33,080 bases of DNA from Gammaproteobacteria bacterium (lineage in GTDB: Bacteria > Pseudomonadota > Gammaproteobacteria > Magnimaribacterales > D2472): the NCBI GenBank assembly GCA_023257795.1, contig JALRBL010000088.1:1-33080 (forward strand), given 5' to 3'. The notes below the pieces were generated by a model. It was not told the origin of the DNA. It did not search any database and was given only the letters and a program-made list of their open reading frames with translations. A program made the position numbers and the translations under genes. Within the stretch, counting starts at the first letter, position 1; each line of letters begins with the position of its first letter. Of the stretch, positions 16,789 through 24,265 are shown piece after piece.

Positions 16789-17424
16789 ATGAAGATAGCG
16801 ATACTCGGAGGAACTGGTTCTCTGGGAACCGGTTTAGCCAAACGTTGGCACCAAGCTGGCCATGAAATTTTTATTGGATCCCGCTCGATAGAATCTGCGC
16901 TTCAAGCAACAAATTTACTTGGTTTAGATGATTCTAGGGCCTGCTTAAACAATCATGCTGCAGCCATGGCAGATATTGCTTGCCTGACAGTGCCTTTTGC
17001 TCACCAAGCATCAACGCTGGAGTCTGTAAAATTATCTTTAGCGAATAAGATCTTAATTGATGCAACCGTTCCTCTTGTACCTCCAAAAGTAATGCGAGTT
17101 CAACTACCACAAGATGATGGTTGTGCAGCCCTAATGGCACAAAAAATCTTGGGGGATGAGGTTAGAGTTGTTTCTGCATTTCAAAATATTTCAGCTGAAC
17201 TTTTGCAATCGGATCATTCTATAAATTGCGATGTTTTAGTATGCGGTGATAAAAGAGATGATAGAGATCTGGTTATTAATCTTATATCTGATATTGGCTT
17301 AAAAGGGTGGCACGCAGGCCCTCTATGTAATTCTGCAGCAGCAGAAGCTCTGACTTCTGTATTAATAGCCATCAATAAGAATCATGAAATTTCACATTCT
17401 GGAATTGTTATTACTGGAGTGTAG
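16789..17424 (+). CDS. npdG: F420-dependent NADP+ oxidoreductase (F420:NADPH reductase)
   Basis: A 211-residue protein that begins with the dinucleotide-binding loop MKIAILGGTGSLGTGLAKRW, followed by the NADP phosphate-recognising GSRSIESA. AHQASTLESVK, LIDATVPL and a C-terminal LCNSAAAEALTSVLIAINKNH match the npdG/Fno family. It passes hydride between coenzyme F420 and NADP(H); in bacteria it normally supplies F420H2 from NADPH. It is the first gene of the F420 operon, with GGAG 5 bases before the ATG. Its stop codon TAG is 2 bases before the apparent AUA start of cofE. Location in front of the biosynthetic genes supports the assignment. Confidence 0.9.
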   Translation: MKIAILGGTGSLGTGLAKRWHQAGHEIFIGSRSIESALQATNLLGLDDSRACLNNHAAAMADIACLTVPFAHQASTLESVKLSLANKILIDATVPLVPPKVMRVQLPQDDGCAALMAQKILGDEVRVVSAFQNISAELLQSDHSINCDVLVCGDKRDDRDLVINLISDIGLKGWHAGPLCNSAAAEALTSVLIAINKNHEISHSGIVITGV

Positions 17425-17426
17425 CC

Positions 17427-18188
17427 ATAACGAATCTAACTCTCATCGGTTTAAAAAACTTTCCTCTTGTTTACCCAGGCGACTCGGTTGCGAAATTGAT
17501 TATTGCTGCAATACAAAGGTCTAGAAGAGTAATCAAAGATGGCGACATTTTTGCTATCGCACAAAAGATAGTATCTAAGTCAGAAAATCGTTATCGATTG
17601 CTTAGCGAATACAATCCAAGTAAAGAAGCAAAAAAAATCGCTAAGCAAATTGAAAAAGATGCAAGATTTGTTCAAGCGGTTTTGGAGGAATCGCATAAGG
17701 TCGTGAGATATCGAAAAAATGTTTTGATTGTCGAAAATAATATCGGTTTTATCCAAGCAAACGCAGGAATTGATAGATCAAACATAGATCAATCAGAGGA
17801 GAGAATCTTATTGTTGCCCAAAGATCCAGATGGCTCTGCAAATAAAATTAGATTAATACTTCGCAAGCACTTTAAAGTAAATATTGGAGTCATTATTACG
17901 GATACTATGGGAAGACCGTTTCGAAATGGAATCGTTGGTTTTGCTATTGGGGCAAGCAATATTAACTCAATCAGAGATGAGCGAGGTAAAAAGGATCTAT
18001 TTGGGAATGAATTGAAAGTTACTCAAATAGGGACGGCTGATGAGTTGGCTGCAGCTGCATCGTTGATAATGGGACAAGCAAATCAAAAAACTCCTGTTGT
18101 CTTGATACGAGGGCACGTTACCAATAAAAATGAAATTAATAATGCCAGTGCTCTTATTAGAGATGAACAGGAAGATTTATTTAGATGA
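17427..18188 (+). CDS. cofE: Coenzyme F420-0:L-glutamate ligase (CofE), single-domain, apparent AUA start
   Basis: This enzyme adds glutamates to F420-0 using GTP. The ORF track starts at TTG 17496, but that drops the conserved N-terminal strand and loop. In-frame upstream codons read TNLTLIGLKNFPLVYPGDSVAKL, matching the CofE opening GLxxxPxxxPGDxxA. No ATG, GTG or TTG exists in frame between the preceding stop (17385) and 17496. The best start is ATA at 17427, 7 bases after GGAG, giving 253 residues, normal for CofE. Further motifs are DGDIFAIAQKIVSK, GFIQANAGID, TDTMGRPFRNG (about residues 158-168) and GTADELAAAASLIMG. Unlike actinobacterial FbiB it lacks the C-terminal FMN reductase domain. 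It overlaps cofD by 4 bases (ATGA). Confidence 0.9.
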   Translation: MTNLTLIGLKNFPLVYPGDSVAKLIIAAIQRSRRVIKDGDIFAIAQKIVSKSENRYRLLSEYNPSKEAKKIAKQIEKDARFVQAVLEESHKVVRYRKNVLIVENNIGFIQANAGIDRSNIDQSEERILLLPKDPDGSANKIRLILRKHFKVNIGVIITDTMGRPFRNGIVGFAIGASNINSIRDERGKKDLFGNELKVTQIGTADELAAAASLIMGQANQKTPVVLIRGHVTNKNEINNASALIRDEQEDLFR

Positions 18189-19102
18189 AAACTCTACTAA
18201 TTTGCGGTGGGGTTGGAGGAGCCAAACTTGCTAAAGGTTTTTTTCTTAAAAATCATCCGATGGATATCCTTATCAATGTTGGAGATGACTTTAATCATTT
18301 TGGATTACATATATCACCCGATATTGATACCGTTATGTATACGCTTGCAGATCGTGTTAACCAAGAGCAAGGCTGGGGGTTAGCTGACGAGAGTTGGACA
18401 ACACTTAATAATATTGAATTTTTAGATGGTGAGACTTGGTTTCAATTGGGTGATAAAGATATGGCAACTCACCTTGTTCGAACTCAATTACTAAAAAATC
18501 ATTCCTTAACAGAAACTACTAAGAAAATTTCCTTATCATTTAATCTTGATATTAATTTATTTCCTGCATCAGATGAGCCAATCGAAACCATGATTCACAG
18601 TGGTAACAGCTGTTTAACTTTTCAAGAGTATTTTGTAAAACAAAAAGCTGAACCTAAGGTTACAAGCATTGCATATAGAGGACTGGAAAAAGCGTCATTA
18701 AATAAAAGAATAGATTTGAATAGCTACGATAATTTTGTTATTTGTCCATCAAATCCCTATTTAAGTATTGATCCAATAATTAAGATACAGGAGTTAAATA
18801 AATTTTTATCCCAAAATAAAGAAAAGGTATTTGTTGTATCTCCAATAGTGGCAAATCGATCATTAAAAGGTCCAACTGCTAAAATTATGCAATCACTTAA
18901 TCTAGATGTTAATGTGGTTTCTATAGCCAAGCACTATAACTATATTGCTAAGAATATTTTTTTAGACGACCTAGATAAGCATTATGTAAATGAAATTTCA
19001 TCCCTTGGAATGAATGCATACGTAAGTAAAAAATTGGTTATGCGCTCAATTCAGGACAAGGTTTCTTTAGCTGAAGATGTGATAAGAATTCTTAATGGTT
19101 AG
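18185..19102 (+). CDS. cofD: 2-phospho-L-lactate transferase family (CofD/FbiA)
   Basis: A 305-residue protein that joins FO to the phospho-acid moiety of the activated dinucleotide made by CofC, giving F420-0 or its dehydro or 3PG variant. The N-terminal GGVGGAKLAKGF, then INVGDDFNHFGLHISPDIDTVMYTLADRVN, and later CPSNPYLSIDP and SPIVANRSLKGPTAKIM follow the CofD order and spacing. The start ATG overlaps the cofE stop (ATGA), and its own end overlaps cofC by 8 bases, so the operon is translated as a coupled series. Which phospho-acid is used cannot be read from the sequence. Confidence 0.93.
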   Translation: MKTLLICGGVGGAKLAKGFFLKNHPMDILINVGDDFNHFGLHISPDIDTVMYTLADRVNQEQGWGLADESWTTLNNIEFLDGETWFQLGDKDMATHLVRTQLLKNHSLTETTKKISLSFNLDINLFPASDEPIETMIHSGNSCLTFQEYFVKQKAEPKVTSIAYRGLEKASLNKRIDLNSYDNFVICPSNPYLSIDPIIKIQELNKFLSQNKEKVFVVSPIVANRSLKGPTAKIMQSLNLDVNVVSIAKHYNYIAKNIFLDDLDKHYVNEISSLGMNAYVSKKLVMRSIQDKVSLAEDVIRILNG

Positions 19103-19682
19103 ATTTATTGTCCCAGTTAAATTTACTGATCATTCAAAATCTAGGCTTAGTAATATTTTATCCCCCAAGCAACGTCTTTCTGTTATTGAACGAAGTTTAA
19201 ATAATTTAGTTGCATTTATCCAATGTTCATCATTGAAACCTGAAATTCATATCATCATCAAAGGCAATCAAATAAATTTAACCAATGTAAAGCAACATTA
19301 TTCAGATTTACCTCTTAATGAGGCTTTGTTGGAAATTTCAAATGATCATTTTAATGAGGGGGATCGGGTGGTAATACTTCATGCTGACCTTCCATTATTT
19401 TCAAAAACAACATTAACAAGAATAGAATCGTATATATCTAAAAAGACATCCTATATTTTCCCTGATAAATTGGGCCAAGGAACTAATGGTCTTATTTATT
19501 CACATGGAAATTTTAAAAAATTTGTTTTTGGACTCAATAGCTATATTAATTTTTTAAATCTTGCGAAAACACATAATCTATTACTAAATTCGGTAGAGGA
19601 TCCTGATATTAGCTATGATTTAGATGACGAAGAAGATTTTAACAATCTTCCTCAAAATGTTATTAACAAACTGATAGACTAG
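19095..19682 (+). CDS. cofC: Phospholactate/PEP/3-phosphoglycerate guanylyltransferase (CofC/FbiD)
   Basis: 195 residues. It activates the linker acid with GTP for CofD. The family opening is recognisable in MVRFIVPVKFTDHSKSRLSNILSPKQR, with the nucleotide-binding VPxKxxxxxKSRL. VVILHADLPLFSK carries the metal-binding Asp region, and DKLGQGTNGLIY and FGLNSYINFLNLAK match the conserved GTNxL and FGxxSF segments. The ending DISYDLDDEEDF is also typical. Substrate choice (2-phospholactate in archaea, PEP in mycobacteria, 3-phosphoglycerate in some Gram-negatives) is open. The gene starts inside the cofD end and stops immediately before the fbiC start. Confidence 0.88.
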   Translation: MVRFIVPVKFTDHSKSRLSNILSPKQRLSVIERSLNNLVAFIQCSSLKPEIHIIIKGNQINLTNVKQHYSDLPLNEALLEISNDHFNEGDRVVILHADLPLFSKTTLTRIESYISKKTSYIFPDKLGQGTNGLIYSHGNFKKFVFGLNSYINFLNLAKTHNLLLNSVEDPDISYDLDDEEDFNNLPQNVINKLID

Positions 19683-22097
19683 TTGGATATTCTTGTTATG
19701 ACTCACTTACCTAAAGCTCTTTCAGAACCCAGCCGACTCTTGAAGTTCACTGGTGCTTCTTTGGATCCCAAAGTGATCGCAAATATTCCATTATCTGATG
19801 AGCTTACCGCAGAAGCATTTGAGGTAAAGCAAAAAAAATATGGCAATACCATTTCATACTCACCCAAAGTCTTTCTTCCAATTACATTTTTATGCAGAGA
19901 TGTTTGCCATTATTGTACTTTTGCAAAGACTCCAAAAAAAATAGGAAGCCCTTATTTAACTAGAGATGAGATATTAAGAATCTCAAGAATGGGAGAGGAC
20001 CAGGGTTGCCGAGAAGCTCTCTTTACTCTAGGAGAAAAGCCAGAAAAAAGATACAAGACCGCAAGAGAGTTTCTTTACCAGCAAGGCTTTGATAATACTG
20101 TTGAGTATGTACTTCAACAAGCTTCTAGTGTCTTTCATGAAACGAAACTTATTCCCCATATTAATGCGGGTAATTTATCTATTGAAGAATTATTAAAATT
20201 TAAAAAATTCTCAGGCTCTGTTGGATTAATGCTTGAATCGTCTTCCAATCGATTATCAGAAAAAGGTATGCCACATTATGGTTCACCGGACAAGCTTCCC
20301 TCTGCAAGAATAGAAACCTTAATTAATGCTGGCTTAGCTAAAACTCCATTTACAACTGGTGTTTTGATAGGGATAGGTGAAACAAGAGAAGAGTTTATCG
20401 AAACCATTATAAAAATTGCCTCTATTCATCAAACCTATGATCATATCCAAGAAGTTATCATTCAAAATTTTGTACCAAAGTCTGATACCTTGATGCATGA
20501 TCATCCTGCGGCTTCAGGTGATTATTTGCTTTGGGCTATTGCTATAGCAAGATTAATACTGCCCTTAGATATTAGTATCCAAGCACCTCCAAATTTGAAT
20601 AATGATATTCTAATAAAACTCATTTCCTCTGGAATAAATGACTTTGGTGGTATTTCACCTGTTACTATTGACCACGTAAATCCCGAATCCCCATGGCCAA
20701 ACTTACAAAAACTCGAAAAGCTTTGTCGTAATTTCAATACTCATTTAATTCCAAGAACAACCGTATATCCAAAATATCTAACTAGAGAATACTCTTCTTT
20801 TTTATCTAAGGAAGTAAGAGCTAAACTATTGAAGCTCATTGAGGGTGATGGATATATTAAAGCCGATGATTGGAGAGCAGGGGAATCCAACGCTGTACCA
20901 TTATTCCATTCCCCAAGACATGGTCTTGCTAACATTAAAGAGTCATTAAAAAAACTCCAACTTAATCCTACCGTAACCAATGTTGCTGCTTTATTTCAAG
21001 CCAGAGGCAATGAAGTTAAATTTCTTGGTGATGCTGCTAACGAAATAAGGCAATCTTTACATGGCAATGAAATAACATTTGCTGTAAACAGAAATATAAA
21101 TTACACAAACATTTGTAAATACAGTTGTAATTTTTGTGCTTTCTCTAAAGGAAGGGGACACGATGACTTGAGGGGAAAACCTTACGACATTAATCACGCA
21201 GAAATTCAACGAAGAGTTATCGAAGCTGAGGAAAGAGGTGCAACCGAAGTGTGTCTTCAAGGCGGTATTCATCCTAGATATACAGGCGAAACTTACTTAC
21301 AAATATTAGATGCCATAAGAGAAGTCTCACAGAATGTGCATATTCATGCATTCTCACCTCTTGAAATAATGCAAGGTAGTGAAACTTTAAATATTAGTCT
21401 AGAAGAGTATTTAAAATTACTGAAATCGAAGGGATTGAATTCTATTCCAGGGACAGCTGCAGAAATTCTGAATGATTCAGTAAGAGATATAATTTGCCCA
21501 GACAAGCTTAATTCTGCTGAATGGAGGAGTGTAATAAGCAAAGCACATTCCTTTGGCATTCCGTCAACAGCAACAATAATGTTTGGTCATGTTGAAGATT
21601 ACAATGATGTAGCAATACATTTAATAGAGCTGTTAGACATACAATCTGAAAATGGTGGTTTTACAGAATTTGTTCCTCTGCCATTTGTCTCACAAGAAGC
21701 TCCAATTTATAGGCGTGGCTTGGCCAGATCAGGGCCATCTTTTAGGGAGGTTTTATTAATGCATAGCATAGCTAGACTTTTATTTAAGGAAAACTTACCT
21801 AATATTCAAGGGTCATGGGTTAAGGCAGGACTTGAAGGTCTGATTGAGTTAACCAATCATGGGATAAATGATATTGGAGGAGTATTAATGAACGAGTCCA
21901 TTACAAGAGCAGCTGGCTCTATACATGGTCAGGAGTTAGATATTGCTTTCATTGAGCAAAGGCTTGCTGAAAAAAATCTTCAGCTAGTTCAAAGAAACAC
22001 TCTTTATAATAAACTTACAACTGATTTTTCTAAGCTTCGTAAAAAACTTAATATTCCACTTTTAGATATTTCGTATTCATTTGATAGAGCGCATTAA
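19683..22097 (+). CDS. fbiC: FO synthase, fused CofG-CofH radical SAM enzyme (FbiC)
   Basis: An 804-residue bifunctional enzyme making the deazaflavin FO from tyrosine and the pyrimidine-ribitol precursor. The N-terminal CofG half has the radical SAM cluster motif CRDVCHYC (C71, C75, C78), then REALFTLGEKPE, PHYGSPDK and HIQEVIIQNF. The C-terminal CofH half has CKYSCNFC (about C478, C482, C485), then EVCLQGGIHP, HIHAFSPLEI and NDIGGVLMNESITRAAG. Domain order equals that of actinobacterial FbiC. The start is uncertain: TTG 19683 directly follows the cofC stop TAG, while ATG 19698 (MTHLPKALS) has GGA about 10 bases upstream. Both lie before the conserved domain. Both iron-sulfur sites are intact, so FO production is expected. 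Confidence 0.96.
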   Translation: MDILVMTHLPKALSEPSRLLKFTGASLDPKVIANIPLSDELTAEAFEVKQKKYGNTISYSPKVFLPITFLCRDVCHYCTFAKTPKKIGSPYLTRDEILRISRMGEDQGCREALFTLGEKPEKRYKTAREFLYQQGFDNTVEYVLQQASSVFHETKLIPHINAGNLSIEELLKFKKFSGSVGLMLESSSNRLSEKGMPHYGSPDKLPSARIETLINAGLAKTPFTTGVLIGIGETREEFIETIIKIASIHQTYDHIQEVIIQNFVPKSDTLMHDHPAASGDYLLWAIAIARLILPLDISIQAPPNLNNDILIKLISSGINDFGGISPVTIDHVNPESPWPNLQKLEKLCRNFNTHLIPRTTVYPKYLTREYSSFLSKEVRAKLLKLIEGDGYIKADDWRAGESNAVPLFHSPRHGLANIKESLKKLQLNPTVTNVAALFQARGNEVKFLGDAANEIRQSLHGNEITFAVNRNINYTNICKYSCNFCAFSKGRGHDDLRGKPYDINHAEIQRRVIEAEERGATEVCLQGGIHPRYTGETYLQILDAIREVSQNVHIHAFSPLEIMQGSETLNISLEEYLKLLKSKGLNSIPGTAAEILNDSVRDIICPDKLNSAEWRSVISKAHSFGIPSTATIMFGHVEDYNDVAIHLIELLDIQSENGGFTEFVPLPFVSQEAPIYRRGLARSGPSFREVLLMHSIARLLFKENLPNIQGSWVKAGLEGLIELTNHGINDIGGVLMNESITRAAGSIHGQELDIAFIEQRLAEKNLQLVQRNTLYNKLTTDFSKLRKKLNIPLLDISYSFDRAH

Positions 22098-22100
22098 ATT

Positions 22101-22979
22101 ATGGCAGTAAAAGATTTGATGATTGTATGTATTGGCTACTTACTAGTAATCTCTTTGATGTATTTTTTTTATGGAATTTTTCAACATCTATCAATATTGG
22201 AAAACTTATTTGTTGTTGATGTTTTAGCTACAATCTTTATTTTTTGTTGTAGTTTGATTTGGAAAAATTCAAGCTGGTATGATGCCTACTGGTCAGTTAT
22301 TCCTCCGGTTATTCTTCTCCTTCCTTTTATTTATGGCATAGCTCCTGATTCCAGCGAACGTATGTGGCTTTTAATTACCGGAGTTATGTTTTGGGCTGCT
22401 CGATTGACCTATAACTGGGCAAGAAATTGGGAGGGCTTTTCCCATGAGGATTGGAGGTATATACGCATGAAAGGATCCCAGACTAGTCCGCTGGCAAAAT
22501 TTTTAATTGACTTTACCAGCATCCATCTTATTCCAACTCTTTGCGTATATTTAGCACTGATACCTGCTATTAATGCATTGTATTTCAGCGATACACAACT
22601 TAACTCCTTGGATTTTTTTGCGTTCGGAATATTGATATGTGCTGTGATAATTCAAATAGTTTCTGATCAGCAAATGTATAACTTTAGACAAAATTTATTA
22701 AATAAAGGAAAGACCATGCAATCTGGACTGTGGTTTTATTCGCGCCATCCAAACTATTTCGGTGAATTGTTGTTTTGGTTTGGTTTAGCCATCTTTAGCT
22801 TAGCTTCTTATAATTTCAGTGTTGTAAACTATATAGGTTTTGTTGTGATGTATTTGTTAATTGCTATTGGATCTGTAAAATTGATGGACGATCGATCTTT
22901 AAGAACTAGACCAGATTTTGTAGCTTATGCTAAGAATACTCCAAAGATTTGGATCAACTTATTTAAGAAGAGGTTTTAA
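22101..22979 (+). CDS. DUF1295 membrane protein (steroid 5-alpha-reductase-like C-terminus)
   Basis: A 292-residue integral membrane protein with about seven hydrophobic helices. The key signatures are TYNWARNWEGFSHEDWRYIRMK in the middle and GLWFYSRHPNYFGELLFWFGLAIF near residues 208-231, the DUF1295/5-alpha-reductase-like NADPH-binding region. Related folds include steroid 5-alpha-reductases, sterol C14/C24 reductases and isoprenylcysteine methyltransferases, so either a reductase or a methyltransferase is possible. It starts 3 bases after fbiC and ends 2 bases before the M20 gene, so it is co-transcribed with F420 synthesis. Link to F420 or to steroid substrates is a contextual inference only. 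Confidence 0.83.
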   Translation: MAVKDLMIVCIGYLLVISLMYFFYGIFQHLSILENLFVVDVLATIFIFCCSLIWKNSSWYDAYWSVIPPVILLLPFIYGIAPDSSERMWLLITGVMFWAARLTYNWARNWEGFSHEDWRYIRMKGSQTSPLAKFLIDFTSIHLIPTLCVYLALIPAINALYFSDTQLNSLDFFAFGILICAVIIQIVSDQQMYNFRQNLLNKGKTMQSGLWFYSRHPNYFGELLFWFGLAIFSLASYNFSVVNYIGFVVMYLLIAIGSVKLMDDRSLRTRPDFVAYAKNTPKIWINLFKKRF

Positions 22980-22981
22980 TA

Positions 22982-24265
22982 ATGAAAAAGATATTAGCAT
23001 CCATGCTTTTTATTTCAACATTTACATTTTCTCAATCATTATCTGAACAACTTGAGAATGATATTGATGGATTAATGACTAAAGTTATTGAATGGAGACA
23101 TCATTTTCACCAATATCCTGAGTTATCTAACAGAGAGTTTAAGACATCTGCATATATAAAAAATGTCTTAGAGAATTTAGGGCTTGAAGTTCAAAGCGAT
23201 ATTGCTATAACAGGACTAGTTGCAATGATCAGAGGTTCTCAACCTGGTCCGCTTATAGCTCTTAGAGCAGATATTGATGGGCTTCCTGTCACTGAAGAGT
23301 TAGGTTTACCATTTTCATCAAAAGAAAAGTCAGTTTATCAAGGGAATGAAGTTGGAGTTATGCATGCATGCGGGCATGATGCGCACATAGCTATTCTTTT
23401 GGGTGTTGCTGAGTATTTAGTAAAAAATACTGACAAACTAAAAGGTGACATTATGCTTATATTTCAACCTGCTGAAGAAAGTCCACCTGAAGGTGAAGAG
23501 GGCGGAGCGTATTTAATGTTAAAAGAAGGTATATTTGAGCTCGAGAAACCAGATGCAATTTTTGGGCTTCATGTAACTAACGGTCCTCATGGAACAATTT
23601 TTTTGAAACCTGGACCTGCCATGGCTTCAGCTGAAGCATTTAGAATTACGGTTGAAGGAAAACAAACACATGGCTCAAGACCTTGGGAAGGCGTAGATCC
23701 AATTCTTGCTGCTTTTAACATCGGTACCACCATGCAGACTATTGTATCTAGGAGATTGAATATTCTTGATAGCCAAGCTGTGGTCTCTATTGGCATGGTT
23801 AATGGTGGAACAAGAAATAACATTATTCCTCAAAAAGTTGTTATGGAGGGGACCATAAGAACCTTTGAGAAAAATTATCTAGATAAAATTCATGCAGAAA
23901 TTAAAACTATTGCAACGAACGTAGCTGAAGCTCATAACGCCACTGCAAAAGTTGAATTTGCTGTTTATGGGAGTTATCCAGTAACCTTTAACGATTTAGA
24001 TTTATCAGCCCAACTAGAAGAATCATTAATAAAAGCAAGTGGCGGGAAATATACGAGATGGAATGTCCCTAGAACCGGAGCAGAAGACTTTTCTTTTTTT
24101 GCTCAAGAAGTTCCAGGTTTATACTTTTTCTTAGGTGTAAATCCTGAAAATCAAGAGTCAAGTTATACCAATCATTCACCAAAATTTTATGTTGATGATG
24201 ATGCGCTTGATACGGGAGTTAAAGCATTCATTCAATTGGTAGAAGACTACAGCGAAAGCTATTAA
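22982..24265 (+). CDS. Exported M20 family amidohydrolase
   Basis: 427 residues with a cleavable signal peptide (MKKILASMLFISTFTFSQS). The M20D metal-site motifs are WRHHFHQYPELSNREF, HACGHDAHIAILLGVA, QPAEESPPEGEEGGAYLM, GLHVTNGPHG and GAEDFSFF. Family members hydrolyse N-acyl amino acids, hippurate, IAA-amino acid conjugates and p-aminobenzoyl-glutamate, so an amide of an amino acid is the likely substrate. It is the last gene of the F420 operon, 2 bases after the DUF1295 gene. Its stop overlaps the convergent flavoprotein gene by 4 bases (TTAA), leaving no room for a separate terminator. Confidence 0.92.
   Translation: MKKILASMLFISTFTFSQSLSEQLENDIDGLMTKVIEWRHHFHQYPELSNREFKTSAYIKNVLENLGLEVQSDIAITGLVAMIRGSQPGPLIALRADIDGLPVTEELGLPFSSKEKSVYQGNEVGVMHACGHDAHIAILLGVAEYLVKNTDKLKGDIMLIFQPAEESPPEGEEGGAYLMLKEGIFELEKPDAIFGLHVTNGPHGTIFLKPGPAMASAEAFRITVEGKQTHGSRPWEGVDPILAAFNIGTTMQTIVSRRLNILDSQAVVSIGMVNGGTRNNIIPQKVVMEGTIRTFEKNYLDKIHAEIKTIATNVAEAHNATAKVEFAVYGSYPVTFNDLDLSAQLEESLIKASGGKYTRWNVPRTGAEDFSFFAQEVPGLYFFLGVNPENQESSYTNHSPKFYVDDDALDTGVKAFIQLVEDYSESY

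Noticed and set aside
16789-24265. The F420 genes as a recent actinobacterial transfer
   Set aside because: The genes are as AT-rich as their neighbours and carry no flanking integrase, repeats or tRNA, so recent transfer is not visible; older transfer cannot be judged without phylogeny.
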